In this document: piece after piece, positions 8,830 through 16,927 of the stretch | How the letters are laid out: the number at the start of each line of letters is the position of its first letter | How positions within the stretch are numbered: position 1 is the first letter of the stretch | Source: MED-G116 sp038107835 | GTDB lineage: Bacteria > Pseudomonadota > Alphaproteobacteria > Puniceispirillales > Puniceispirillaceae | DNA: 64,000 nt | Assembly (NCBI GenBank): GCA_038107835.1 | Contig: JAYNHH010000004.1 | Location: forward strand, 43,009-107,008 | Reading direction: 5' to 3' | The notes under the pieces: generated by a model | Seen by the model: the letters and a program-made list of their open reading frames with translations, nothing else | The model's database searches: none | Told to the model about the DNA's origin: nothing | Position numbers and translations under genes: made by a program

Positions 8830-10124
8830 CAGCCCTCGTCACTCTCTCCAGCCTCATAGAGCAGACCCTTGCCAAGCATGTCGGTACATAATTCCGCCGT
8901 CCAGGGCAGCATCAGGGCGCCGCAACGGCTGTCACGATAGAGACGCTCGAGCGGCAGCGAGCGCAGCATCGCCTGCCCCCCACAGGTGCGCACGGCAAGC
9001 TGGGCGATTTCATTGGCATTCTCCATCACGCTGTACTGCGCCGCCCAGGCGCGCATCAAGGCGTCCTTGCTGGGATTCGGACGGGCCTCTGTAATCGCCT
9101 GAAACCAGAGAGATTTTGTCTGTTCCAGCATGATTTTCATCTGTGCCACAGCCAGCTGTTTGGTAGCATACATGCGCCGTTTGACAGGGGGAGTTCCCGG
9201 CTGCTCACCCCGTAGATACCGGATGGTGAAATCATAGGCTGCCTGTGCGATGCCCATATAGCTGGGAGTCAGCGTCATGAACATATGCGGCCATTGCCGG
9301 GCGGCGTTGAAGTACACGCCACGCGGCATCAATTGTTCTTCAAAGGGAACAAAGACATCCTTGAAAACCAGAGTGCGAGAGACGGTTCCCCGCATACCAA
9401 GCGGATCCCACTCACCCTCAACCGAAACCCCCGCAGCGCGACTATCAATGGCGATATACATGGTGTTTGCCCGCGATGGGGTGGCATCTGCTGTCGCCAG
9501 TTCGGTGCAGAGCACACCATAGTAATCAGCATGGCCGGACAGCGAGGCAAAGATTTTCCGGCCGTTGATGATCCAGCCACCATCGGCAATCAGTGCTGTG
9601 GTCCCAAAGGCCGTCTTTCCGGCAGCGGCGTCACCACCCTCGGAAAATGGTTGAGCGTATATTGCCCCCTCCTCGAGGATACGGTGATAGTGACGCTGGC
9701 GCATGGCGTCGTGGCTGGTGCGTTGATCCGCCGACATCGGCAGATTGTCTGCCAGAAACCCCGTCCACAGGCAGGAAGAGACATGCATGTTGAAAGTCAG
9801 CGCCGTGGCACCGCAATAGCGGCCAATTTCTGCAGCAGCAAGCATATAGGCGCGCAGGTCAGCACCGCGCCCGCCATAGTGCGTGGGAATGCATATTCCC
9901 ATCAGATCATTTGCATGCAGATCAGCATAGTTTTCGGTCGGAAATCTGGCCGCGCGGTCAATTCCGGGGGCGCGGGCCGCAAATCGACCCGCAGCCAGGG
10001 ACCGCGTCTCGGCACACAGCGCCGCCTCAAAATCACTCAACCGCCAGTCAACAGGATCAAAGATAGGACTATCCCCGTCAAGGACATTGGCGACAACACC
10101 ATCATTCTGTCTGAGATCATCCAT
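8829..10124 (-). CDS. Acyl-CoA-dehydrogenase-fold flavoprotein
   Basis: A 431-residue protein with the acyl-CoA dehydrogenase layout: N-terminal helical domain, central FAD-binding beta domain (PFSEGGDAA, then GWIINGRKIF), and C-terminal helical domain ending with YRDSRCGALMLPWTAEL. In true dehydrogenases this last region carries the catalytic Glu in YEGT; here it is LPWT, so the base is missing at the usual place. The protein may be a group D flavin monooxygenase or an oxidoreductase with a different mechanism. I chose ATG 10124 over the TTG at 10139 because it gives a compact 8-base overlap with the hydrolase stop. No flavin reductase gene is adjacent. Confidence 0.78.
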   Translation of the reverse strand: MDDLRQNDGVVANVLDGDSPIFDPVDWRLSDFEAALCAETRSLAAGRFAARAPGIDRAARFPTENYADLHANDLMGICIPTHYGGRGADLRAYMLAAAEIGRYCGATALTFNMHVSSCLWTGFLADNLPMSADQRTSHDAMRQRHYHRILEEGAIYAQPFSEGGDAAAGKTAFGTTALIADGGWIINGRKIFASLSGHADYYGVLCTELATADATPSRANTMYIAIDSRAAGVSVEGEWDPLGMRGTVSRTLVFKDVFVPFEEQLMPRGVYFNAARQWPHMFMTLTPSYMGIAQAAYDFTIRYLRGEQPGTPPVKRRMYATKQLAVAQMKIMLEQTKSLWFQAITEARPNPSKDALMRAWAAQYSVMENANEIAQLAVRTCGGQAMLRSLPLERLYRDSRCGALMLPWTAELCTDMLGKGLLYEAGESDEG

Positions 10125-10950
10125 CTTGTTTGTTCTCAACCCTGTTAAAAAAGGCCGTCAAAATCGCATTGACCGTTTCCGGACATTCACTATTCACCAA
10201 ATGGCCGGCCTGATCAACGATGTGAAATGTCGCGTTGGCAAGACCATCTGCCATCTTCGCCATGACACGTGCCGGGCTGTTGGTGTCGTGCGATCCGGCA
10301 ATGAGACAGCAGGGCTGACTGATGCGATGTTGATCGGCGCGCCGGTTGAAAGTCACCAGACAGGAAACAACCTGTCGAAAGGCTGTCTCATCAATACGTC
10401 CCATGGCGGCGATGGCCAGTTGCCGCATCTCGGCTGACGCCGCCGGGCCGATGATCGCTGGGATCGCCTGCTGTGCCAGCGTTGCCATATCAGCCCCCGC
10501 ATCCAGCGGGCCAAGCCGGGCGGCGACAAATGCCTGCCTGAAGCTGTCATCACGACCACCAAAGGCGGGGGTTGTTGCAATCAGCCCAAGGCTGGCAACG
10601 CGATCCGACGAGCGGATTGCCACCTCCTGTGCGATCATCCCACCGATGGATTGCCCGACAAGATGCACGGTTGCAATTCCAAGCGCATCCAAAAGCGCGA
10701 CAACAGCCCCGGAAAGCGCTGCAAAATCCATCTGCATCAGAGGATCCGAGCCGCCATAGCCGGGCATGTTCCAGGCAATGACGCGGCGTCCGCCAAGCTG
10801 GCCCAACTGGTCGGCAAAGCTGGTGCGATCGCCGCCAATCCCATGCAGGCAAAGCACCGGAGGCCCGACCATGTCAGCACCAGATTGCCAGATGTTGAGG
10901 CCAGCCACCCTGATGGTGTCGGTGCCGGGTGCCACTGCCGGGGGTGCCAT
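10117..10950 (-). CDS. Alpha/beta hydrolase (NicD- or MhpC-like)
   Basis: A 277-residue serine hydrolase. The oxyanion segment LHGIGGD lies near residue 35, the nucleophile elbow GQSIGG places Ser101, and the C-terminal AGSHD and QAGHLV segments supply the Asp and His. Its ATG overlaps the stop of the NicX-like gene by one base (TGATG), so the two are probably made together. Two known roles fit the context: deformylation of N-formylmaleamate after dihydroxypyridine cleavage (NicD), or hydrolysis of a meta-cleavage product (MhpC/BphD). Sequence alone does not decide. Confidence 0.8.
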   Translation of the reverse strand: MAPPAVAPGTDTIRVAGLNIWQSGADMVGPPVLCLHGIGGDRTSFADQLGQLGGRRVIAWNMPGYGGSDPLMQMDFAALSGAVVALLDALGIATVHLVGQSIGGMIAQEVAIRSSDRVASLGLIATTPAFGGRDDSFRQAFVAARLGPLDAGADMATLAQQAIPAIIGPAASAEMRQLAIAAMGRIDETAFRQVVSCLVTFNRRADQHRISQPCCLIAGSHDTNSPARVMAKMADGLANATFHIVDQAGHLVNSECPETVNAILTAFFNRVENKQDG

Positions 10951-11984
10951 CAGACAGGCCGCCCATCATCAACAGCCACAGCACCATCCAATCTGATTGT
11001 GCAATCCATCATCGGCAGGTCGAAATGCCCCTCGGTAAAACGACCAGCGAATTCGTTGGCCCCTGTGGAATATAGAAAATTGCCAGCCAACGCACGCAGT
11101 TCCGTACCGTTGAGATCATCCCTGTCATACATGCACAGTGCCTCATAGCGGGCAACAGGATTGAGTCCCCACCCAACATGGCTGGTGGCATAGGCAAGCG
11201 CATCATCAAAACCATCAAGATAGTGACGCATCAACCGCGCATCGCTGCCATTTCCTTCGATGCTGGTGATAAAATCATCCTCTATCTGACAAATAACCTC
11301 GCTCTCAAAATAACGTTTGAAGGTCAGGTTGATGTCTCCAGGCTTGAAAACCAACCGGCCATTGGCTGTCGCTGCGTTGGGAAAGCTGACGACAAGCCCA
11401 CCTGGCCAGTGCGCCAGAGTACCAGCACGATCGGTCCAGCCCCAGACGCCAACCGTCACCGTATTGGTCATGGCAACTGAAAGATTGGTTCCAGCCGCCG
11501 ATGTTACCTGCATCTCGGTAGCCGACCGGCAGCGTGCCACCGCATCCTTGACGATGGGTTTCAGATCAGGATCGGGGGCCAGGCGCGCCAGAATATCTGG
11601 ATGTTCGTTGGAAATGGACATGATACGGGTACCAGCCGCCAGAATGCCCGGCGTCTGCACAGAATGCATCAGCCCCTCGACCGTCAGATCAATCACCAGA
11701 TCAGCCGCCACAAGCCGGGCAACAGCCGCTGTCTCGCCAGCCAGTGCATTTGACGCGCCGGTCGATCTGATGATCGGGCGGGCGTGAGCAGGTTTGCTGT
11801 CGACACGCAGGGTTTCAAAGGACACGTCAAGCTGACGCAATGCCAGTTCGGCCAGCACCAGATTTACCGGACGGCTGTGCGACTCAACAAGGATGACAAC
11901 ATTTTCCTCACGGGCTGGTCGGCATAGATCAAACAATCTGACAAATGCATCAAGCCAATGTTTTTGGATGGGCGTATCCAGCAT
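10950..11984 (-). CDS. NicX-like 2,5-dihydroxypyridine 5,6-dioxygenase
   Basis: A 344-residue member of the M29-aminopeptidase-like family that includes NicX. NicX cleaves 2,5-dihydroxypyridine to N-formylmaleamate with a mononuclear Fe(II) bound by two His and one Asp. Candidate equivalents here are H269 (SHVGWG) and the HxD pair H320/D322 (EGHFDLPMMD), at almost the same positions as I recall for Pseudomonas NicX (265, 318, 320). Length also matches. The immediate downstream alpha/beta hydrolase fits the next pathway step. No NicA/B/C, maleamate amidase or maleate isomerase is visible nearby, so the real substrate may be another N-heteroaromatic or phenolic compound. A plain M29 aminopeptidase is less likely. 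Confidence 0.7.
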   Translation of the reverse strand: MLDTPIQKHWLDAFVRLFDLCRPAREENVVILVESHSRPVNLVLAELALRQLDVSFETLRVDSKPAHARPIIRSTGASNALAGETAAVARLVAADLVIDLTVEGLMHSVQTPGILAAGTRIMSISNEHPDILARLAPDPDLKPIVKDAVARCRSATEMQVTSAAGTNLSVAMTNTVTVGVWGWTDRAGTLAHWPGGLVVSFPNAATANGRLVFKPGDINLTFKRYFESEVICQIEDDFITSIEGNGSDARLMRHYLDGFDDALAYATSHVGWGLNPVARYEALCMYDRDDLNGTELRALAGNFLYSTGANEFAGRFTEGHFDLPMMDCTIRLDGAVAVDDGRPV

Positions 11985-11989
11985 GTTGC

Positions 11990-12250
11990 CTAGATGCCAC
12001 GGTCTTTGGTGAAGGGGTTGAAACAGACGATGGTGTTGGTATCACGAACACCCTCGATTTTCTGCACCGTTTCACAGACATAGAGGCCAATGTCATCATT
12101 GTTCCCAAGCCTGAACATGGTGAAGATATCATAGTCACCCGAAGTTGAATAAACCGTCGGTGCCTCCGGCAAATCAGCCAGCGCAGCCGCCACATCATAG
12201 GTTTTTCCAAGATCACATTTGACCAAAACGATTAGATTTCTCTTGTCCAT
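11990..12250 (-). CDS. Stand-alone Lrp/AsnC ligand-binding (RAM) domain protein
   Basis: An 86-residue protein that is only the RAM (regulation of amino acid metabolism) alpha-beta domain of Lrp/AsnC regulators, with no helix-turn-helix. The pattern is a first beta strand, then a segment reading TVYSTSGDYDIF near residue 35 and a C-terminal GVRDTNT strand. GGAGGG precedes the ATG. Such half-proteins form oligomers and bind small effectors; some modulate full-length Lrp proteins. It sits six bases upstream of the NicX-like gene, so it may sense a pathway intermediate, although a catalytic or chaperone role is possible. Confidence 0.8.
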   Translation of the reverse strand: MDKRNLIVLVKCDLGKTYDVAAALADLPEAPTVYSTSGDYDIFTMFRLGNNDDIGLYVCETVQKIEGVRDTNTIVCFNPFTKDRGI

Positions 12251-12316
12251 CGGACCCTCCGGGACCAGCCATGCTGGCCAGTTGTTTCGCCCTTTAACCT
12301 TAGATAGGCGCAGGCG

Positions 12317-13804
12317 CTAGCTCAATAGCATTCGGTTGGCGGCCAGAAATTCGTCAAAGCCTGCACCGCCCGGAAAACTGGCCAGAACCCGGCGATCAGG
12401 GCGAAGCAACAATGCAGCCACCCCGAATTGTCCGAGCAGCGGAGTAAGTTCCGGCAGTTGGGTGGTGGTAACAATCCGGCCCTCGATCGCGGTGCCAGCG
12501 CCGATATCCGGCAAATTGCCAATCACAGATGAGGCGATCAGGATCGGCTGTGTTGAAAACCATCTATCGAAGGATGATCCATCAGCCAGAGTGACATTGG
12601 GAAAAGTTCTGTTCAGCAGCACATCAGCGGCATCACCAAGGCCGCTGCCAAGCGATGGCGTGATTGAATTCATCCCGACAGTGCCGTCCGGCCTGGCAAA
12701 CACCGTATTGGAAATCTGTGCATCGCCAAGCGCGTTGATGAATTCTCCCATACGGCTTGTCGTCTCGATATATTCACGGACATTCTGTTCACGTTCGCTC
12801 TGATAACTGCGCAGCAGCTCTCCATCATGGCCCTGTCTGGCGCAAAAACCGATTTTCCAGGCCAGATTGGCCGCATCGCGAATTCCAGCACACATGCCCT
12901 GACCCATGAAGGGAGGCATCAGATGGGCCGCATCACCGGCAATGAACACCCGGCCTTTCTGCCATTGTCTGGCAAGTGCAGACTTGAAGGTATAGATCGC
13001 CTTTCGTTCAAGACGCGCTGCCGCAGGGCCAACCCAGGGGGCAAGAAAGTCCCAGATAGCTGCCTCCTCAAGCATGGCCTCTGGCGACTCATCAGGGCCG
13101 ACGGCAAATTCCCACCGCCGCCGCCGCCCGACATTCCGGCAATAGGTGGCTGGCCTGTCCGGGTTGCAATATTGGATCGTACGATCCGGCAGATCAACGG
13201 CGCGTGAGGTGAGCAGTAGATCGATCACCACCCAGGTCTGCTCGAAACCAAGACTGGCCATCTCGACACCCATGGCGGACCGGGTCAGTGAGCGCGCTCC
13301 ATCGCACCCCACGACATAGCGCGAGCGCAAAACCCTGTTGGCCGCCTCTCCTGCCTGCTGGAACCCGATTTCAACGTGATCGCCATGATCCCTGATGCTC
13401 GTGGTCCGTGCGCCGGATATGATTGTGACATGCTCATATTGTGCCAGGGCCCGGCGCAGACAGCGTTCAAGATCTGGCTGGTGAAAGCGATAGCTTGGCT
13501 GCCAGCCATTTTCGGTCACAGCACGTGGCCGCGGCCAGTCAATCAGCACCTTACCCTCGGGATCAATGAATTTGGTGCCGCGGTTAACGATCAGGTGCCG
13601 GCGCAGCCTGTCGGCGATTCCGATTGTCTGGAACACGCGCATGATTTCATCATCAAAATGCACGGCACGCGGCAGATTATAGAGCGCCGCCTCACGCTCC
13701 AGCACGCAGACTGACAGACCATGCATCGCCAGCAGATTGGCCAGCGTGCCGCCCGTCGGCCCCAAACCGATCACAACAACATCGAAATCAACTTTTTCGG
13801 GCAT
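12317..13804 (-). CDS. FAD-dependent aromatic hydroxylase (MhpA-like)
   Basis: A 495-residue class A flavoprotein monooxygenase that uses NAD(P)H and O2 to ortho-hydroxylate phenols. Dinucleotide fold GLGPTGG at residue ~13, the GCDGARS (DG) motif at ~165 and the GDAAHLMPPFMGQGM (GD) motif at ~290 are all present. The PRAVHFDDE segment and the GD region closely resemble 3-(3-hydroxyphenyl)propionate hydroxylase. Next along the strand is the extradiol dioxygenase gene (13850), which is upstream in transcription, giving a plausible hydroxylate-then-cleave pair. Substrate unproven. Confidence 0.85.
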   Translation of the reverse strand: MPEKVDFDVVVIGLGPTGGTLANLLAMHGLSVCVLEREAALYNLPRAVHFDDEIMRVFQTIGIADRLRRHLIVNRGTKFIDPEGKVLIDWPRPRAVTENGWQPSYRFHQPDLERCLRRALAQYEHVTIISGARTTSIRDHGDHVEIGFQQAGEAANRVLRSRYVVGCDGARSLTRSAMGVEMASLGFEQTWVVIDLLLTSRAVDLPDRTIQYCNPDRPATYCRNVGRRRRWEFAVGPDESPEAMLEEAAIWDFLAPWVGPAAARLERKAIYTFKSALARQWQKGRVFIAGDAAHLMPPFMGQGMCAGIRDAANLAWKIGFCARQGHDGELLRSYQSEREQNVREYIETTSRMGEFINALGDAQISNTVFARPDGTVGMNSITPSLGSGLGDAADVLLNRTFPNVTLADGSSFDRWFSTQPILIASSVIGNLPDIGAGTAIEGRIVTTTQLPELTPLLGQFGVAALLLRPDRRVLASFPGGAGFDEFLAANRMLLS

Positions 13805-13849
13805 CAGGGCCTACCGCCTCCCACAACCTTTGAACCACCGGACTGGCTG

Positions 13850-14830
13850 TCAGTCCTTTGCAGGACGGCGCGTTTGCGAATACAGCCATGGGCAGTCAAT
13901 CATCGGCGGTGCCTGTTTTCCCAATGCAGCTGTCTCGAGGCGCTTTTCCCGGAATCGCAGACGCATTTCGTCCGGCATGTGTAATCGTTCATGCCCCCAG
14001 AAACTGGGGCCAACATCGGTTTCCTCGGGGACCCACGTGTCCGGGTCGATGATACGCCCACCCCACCCTGTCTCGATGAAAAATCCGGACGGGGTGTGCG
14101 AGTAAAATGATGTCATATAATCATTGGTGTGGCGACCAAGCGTATAGGCAATGGCACCATCCTTGTAGCGCAGCAGGTCATAGCCCTGCCCGACATCATC
14201 CAGATGGTCATATTCAACCATGAAGTGATGAAAGCCAGTGCGACCAGTGCCAATCAGTGCAAAACTGTGATGGCGCTCATTGACGTGAAAGAAATAGACC
14301 GAGATCGGCACAGTGCTGTAGTCACTTACACCAAAACCAAGGACATCGCGGTAGAATGGCACCAGCGCATCGACATTCCGTGTATGCAGAACCGCATGCC
14401 CCATCCCGCAGGCCCCTGTCTTGAAACCGGAAATCGGACGGCCAGGAATGAACTCCCGGTCATCCTGCATCGGCTTGTAGACAAGCTCGATACGGTTGCC
14501 CTGCGGATCATTGAAATGGATCAGCGAGGTAACAAAACGCTTGTCGGCGAGATCGGAAACACCCCGCTGCACGGCAATACCAGCCTTTTCAAGCCGGGCG
14601 GCGTAGGTTTCAAGATCGGCCTCGCTGTCCACCTCCCACCCCATGAAGGCAAGGTGGTCACCGGGTTCACCGGTTACCGCAAGGCGCTGTTTCTGATCAT
14701 CCATACGGAAGCTGAGTGCGCCAGTCCCCCGGTCCACCAGCTGCAGGCCAAGATTTTTCGTGGCATAATCAGCCCAGTCCGGCAGATTGTCAGAATTCAC
14801 ACCCAAATAACTCAACGCATTGATTGCCAT
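13850..14830 (-). CDS. Two-domain VOC extradiol ring-cleavage dioxygenase
   Basis: A 326-residue type I extradiol dioxygenase (2,3-dihydroxybiphenyl/catechol 2,3-dioxygenase superfamily) with two vicinal-oxygen-chelate modules. Metal ligands appear as H145 (MGHAVL), H201 or H202 (GFHHF) and E253 (IETG). The segment from H234 to E253, containing Y243 and TPSG, satisfies the PROSITE extradiol signature as I recall it. It would open a catechol made by one of the neighbouring hydroxylases. I chose ATG 14830 because the fold begins there; the longer in-frame extension is not VOC-like. The product hydratase and aldolase of a full meta pathway are not in the window. Confidence 0.87.
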   Translation of the reverse strand: MAINALSYLGVNSDNLPDWADYATKNLGLQLVDRGTGALSFRMDDQKQRLAVTGEPGDHLAFMGWEVDSEADLETYAARLEKAGIAVQRGVSDLADKRFVTSLIHFNDPQGNRIELVYKPMQDDREFIPGRPISGFKTGACGMGHAVLHTRNVDALVPFYRDVLGFGVSDYSTVPISVYFFHVNERHHSFALIGTGRTGFHHFMVEYDHLDDVGQGYDLLRYKDGAIAYTLGRHTNDYMTSFYSHTPSGFFIETGWGGRIIDPDTWVPEETDVGPSFWGHERLHMPDEMRLRFREKRLETAALGKQAPPMIDCPWLYSQTRRPAKD

Positions 14831-15041
14831 GGGATTTTTCCATTTCCAAACAAACCAAACACACGCTGCCAAATAGAATCAGGCAGTGCCAACACGGACA
14901 GCTGTCCCACCTCTCGTTCGGGACAACCAGCGACATTTCCCAGACAACGGAGATGTGTTCGAAAGGCTCGCATGGTTTCTCGCGGCTTGTCAAAAAAACC
15001 CTGCCTGACCACGCTCACCACCATACCGCCATCAGCCCACA

Positions 15042-15082
15042 TCACCGGTCCCCGCGTCACCGGTCCCAGCGCGTCACCGGTC
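15042..15082. repeat. Triple TCACCGGTC repeat
   Basis: Three copies of TCACCGGTC at 15042-15050, 15057-15065 and 15074-15082, spaced 15 and 17 bases. The core ACCGGT is palindromic. The last copy contains the stop codon of the DUF2783 gene. The array lies in the ~240-base interval between that gene and the extradiol gene, an otherwise gene-free stretch. It could be a regulatory or RNA element; nothing proves function. Confidence 0.5.
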
Positions 15083-15274
15083 CAGTGACGACCACGCTCT
15101 GTCAACAGCATCACGGATCACCGCGGCATCACCGATATGATTCATCAAAAGCAGGATCAGCGCCGCATTCATCTGCTCACTTTGCGAGGGCGACAGGCCC
15201 TCATGTGCTGCCAACAACCCGTTGAACAGATCATCGCTATCAGCACCCATATTGAAATCAATGTTCAGCGACAT
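15074..15274 (-). CDS. DUF2783 small protein, probable hydroxylase coupling subunit (MhaB-like)
   Basis: A 66-residue, acidic, soluble helical protein recognisable as DUF2783 by LLAAHEGLS and LILLLMNHIGD. It follows the flavin hydroxylase gene by 10 bases. In Pseudomonas putida, 3-hydroxyphenylacetate 6-hydroxylase is described as a large flavoprotein (MhaA) needing a very small coupling protein (MhaB); this pair, in a homogentisate operon, matches that arrangement. The assignment of DUF2783 to MhaB is my inference. I use the ATG at 15274 (AAGGGG eight bases upstream) rather than the preceding GTG. Confidence 0.75.
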   Translation of the reverse strand: MSLNIDFNMGADSDDLFNGLLAAHEGLSPSQSEQMNAALILLLMNHIGDAAVIRDAVDRAWSSLDR

Positions 15275-15287
15275 CACACATTCCCCT

Positions 15288-16895
15288 TCAGGCTGGAACC
15301 AGTTTTTGGGTCTGCCTCAATGCGGCACGGACCTGCCCCACGTCAGGGTCGCGCCAACGGGCAGCAACATGCTGGTCAGGGCGGATGAGGTAGACACCCC
15401 TGCCATAGCGGGCCTCGACCTTGCCCTCGCAATCCGCAAACCCGCCTGCGCCAACTCGCACAACCACGAGATCATCAGAAAACTCTCTGTCCGCCTGCGG
15501 CAGTGCATTGCCGATGATCAGCAGTGTGAACCCATCACCAAGCTGCCGCAACAGCCAGTCACGTCCCGCCGCCGACATCACTGGCGCGTCGAGACAGGCT
15601 ATGCCTGAACGCATTGGCACATCGAACAAATCCACATCGGCGCTGGTCAGGCTGCTGGCCTCCTGACTGCAGGGGAGCGACAGCCGGCCGGCATTGACCA
15701 GCCGCCGCGCAAAGGGATGATCAACCGCAAGACCAAGAACGGCATTGCGAAAAGCCATGTCCACCGCACCATCGGGTGACATGAAGCGCGAGGTCCAGCT
15801 TGAATTGCGGATATTCTCATCCGCACCGTGAACACGCTCCTCATCATAGCTTTGCAGCAACTCTGCCGATGCCTCACCACGGATGATGGCAGCAAGTTTC
15901 CAGCACAGATTATCGACATCATGAATGCCACCATTGCCACCTCTGGCACCGAATGGCGAGACAACATGCGCTGAATCACCAACAAAAATCACCCGTTCAT
16001 GGACAAACCGCTCAATGCGGCGACAATTGAAACTGTAAATGCTGATCCAGTCGAGCGTGAAAGGCCGGCCACCAACAATTTTCTCAATGCGTGGAATGAC
16101 ATTTTCCGGCTTCTTTTCCTCTTCGATATCGGCATCGGGGCCAAGCTGCAGGTCAATGCGATAGATATTGTCCGGCTGTTTATGCAGCAATGCCGATTGT
16201 CCCGGATGAAAATTGGGCGTGAACCAGAACCAGCGTTCTGAGGGAAAGTCAGCCTCCATCTCGACATCGGCAATCAGGAACCGTTCCTCGAAATGGCGAC
16301 CGTCAAATTCCAGCCCGAACTGGCGACGCACCTGGCTGCTGGCACCATCACAGGCGAGCAGATATTGTCCGTGCAATTGATAGATGCCGTCGGGTGTCTC
16401 AATCCTCACCGTCACATGGCCATCCTGCTGGGCAACATCGACAACCTTGTTCTTGAAGCGCAGATCAATCAAATCAGGGAAATCAGCGCAACGTTCGATC
16501 AGATATTGCTCAACATAATATTGCTGAAGATTGATAAAGGCGGGGAATTTGTGGCCATCCTCAGGCAGCAGATCGAAGCTGTAGATTTCCTGATCACCGC
16601 GATAGACCCGGCCCACCTTCCAGGTCACCCCCTTGGCCAGCATCCTGTCGGCAATGCCAAGCCGGTCAAAGATTTCCAGAGTGCGTTTTGCCCAGCAGAT
16701 TGCACGGCTTCCCACCGAAACGACATTGTTGTCATCGAGAATGACGCTGGCCACGCCTCTGGTGGCAAGGTCGACCGCTGCAGCAAGACCAATCGGCCCC
16801 GCGCCAATGATGATCACCGGCGCATCAGTGCCGGCCGCGCCTGACAATTCAGGCGGTGTCACATAGGCAAAGGGGTCAAAGCTGTAACGCGCCAT
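15288..16895 (-). CDS. FAD-dependent hydroxylase, candidate 3-hydroxyphenylacetate 6-hydroxylase large subunit
   Basis: A 535-residue class A flavoprotein monooxygenase. It has GAGPIG (residue ~32), a CDGASS DG motif (~188), and FVGDSAHVVSPFGARGGNGG (~305), then a C-terminal thioredoxin-like domain as in phenol hydroxylase/MhpA relatives. It lies between the MBL gene and the DUF2783 gene in the operon headed by homogentisate dioxygenase. A hydroxylase producing homogentisate (for example from 3-hydroxyphenylacetate) is therefore the simplest reading. It differs from the second hydroxylase at 12317 in length and motif detail. Substrate is inferred from context. Confidence 0.8.
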   Translation of the reverse strand: MARYSFDPFAYVTPPELSGAAGTDAPVIIIGAGPIGLAAAVDLATRGVASVILDDNNVVSVGSRAICWAKRTLEIFDRLGIADRMLAKGVTWKVGRVYRGDQEIYSFDLLPEDGHKFPAFINLQQYYVEQYLIERCADFPDLIDLRFKNKVVDVAQQDGHVTVRIETPDGIYQLHGQYLLACDGASSQVRRQFGLEFDGRHFEERFLIADVEMEADFPSERWFWFTPNFHPGQSALLHKQPDNIYRIDLQLGPDADIEEEKKPENVIPRIEKIVGGRPFTLDWISIYSFNCRRIERFVHERVIFVGDSAHVVSPFGARGGNGGIHDVDNLCWKLAAIIRGEASAELLQSYDEERVHGADENIRNSSWTSRFMSPDGAVDMAFRNAVLGLAVDHPFARRLVNAGRLSLPCSQEASSLTSADVDLFDVPMRSGIACLDAPVMSAAGRDWLLRQLGDGFTLLIIGNALPQADREFSDDLVVVRVGAGGFADCEGKVEARYGRGVYLIRPDQHVAARWRDPDVGQVRAALRQTQKLVPA

Positions 16896-16927
16896 GGTAC
16901 ATCTCCCTGCCTGTCACTGCGTCACCC

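Noticed and set aside
10950..11984. Annotation as a plain M29 leucyl aminopeptidase
   Set aside because: The HxD pair, length and coupled hydrolase fit NicX-type dioxygenases better, though the peptidase reading is not fully excluded.
14129..15088. A 319-codon plus-strand frame opposite the extradiol gene
   Set aside because: Antisense to a well-supported dioxygenase; the composition is atypical, with no domain.
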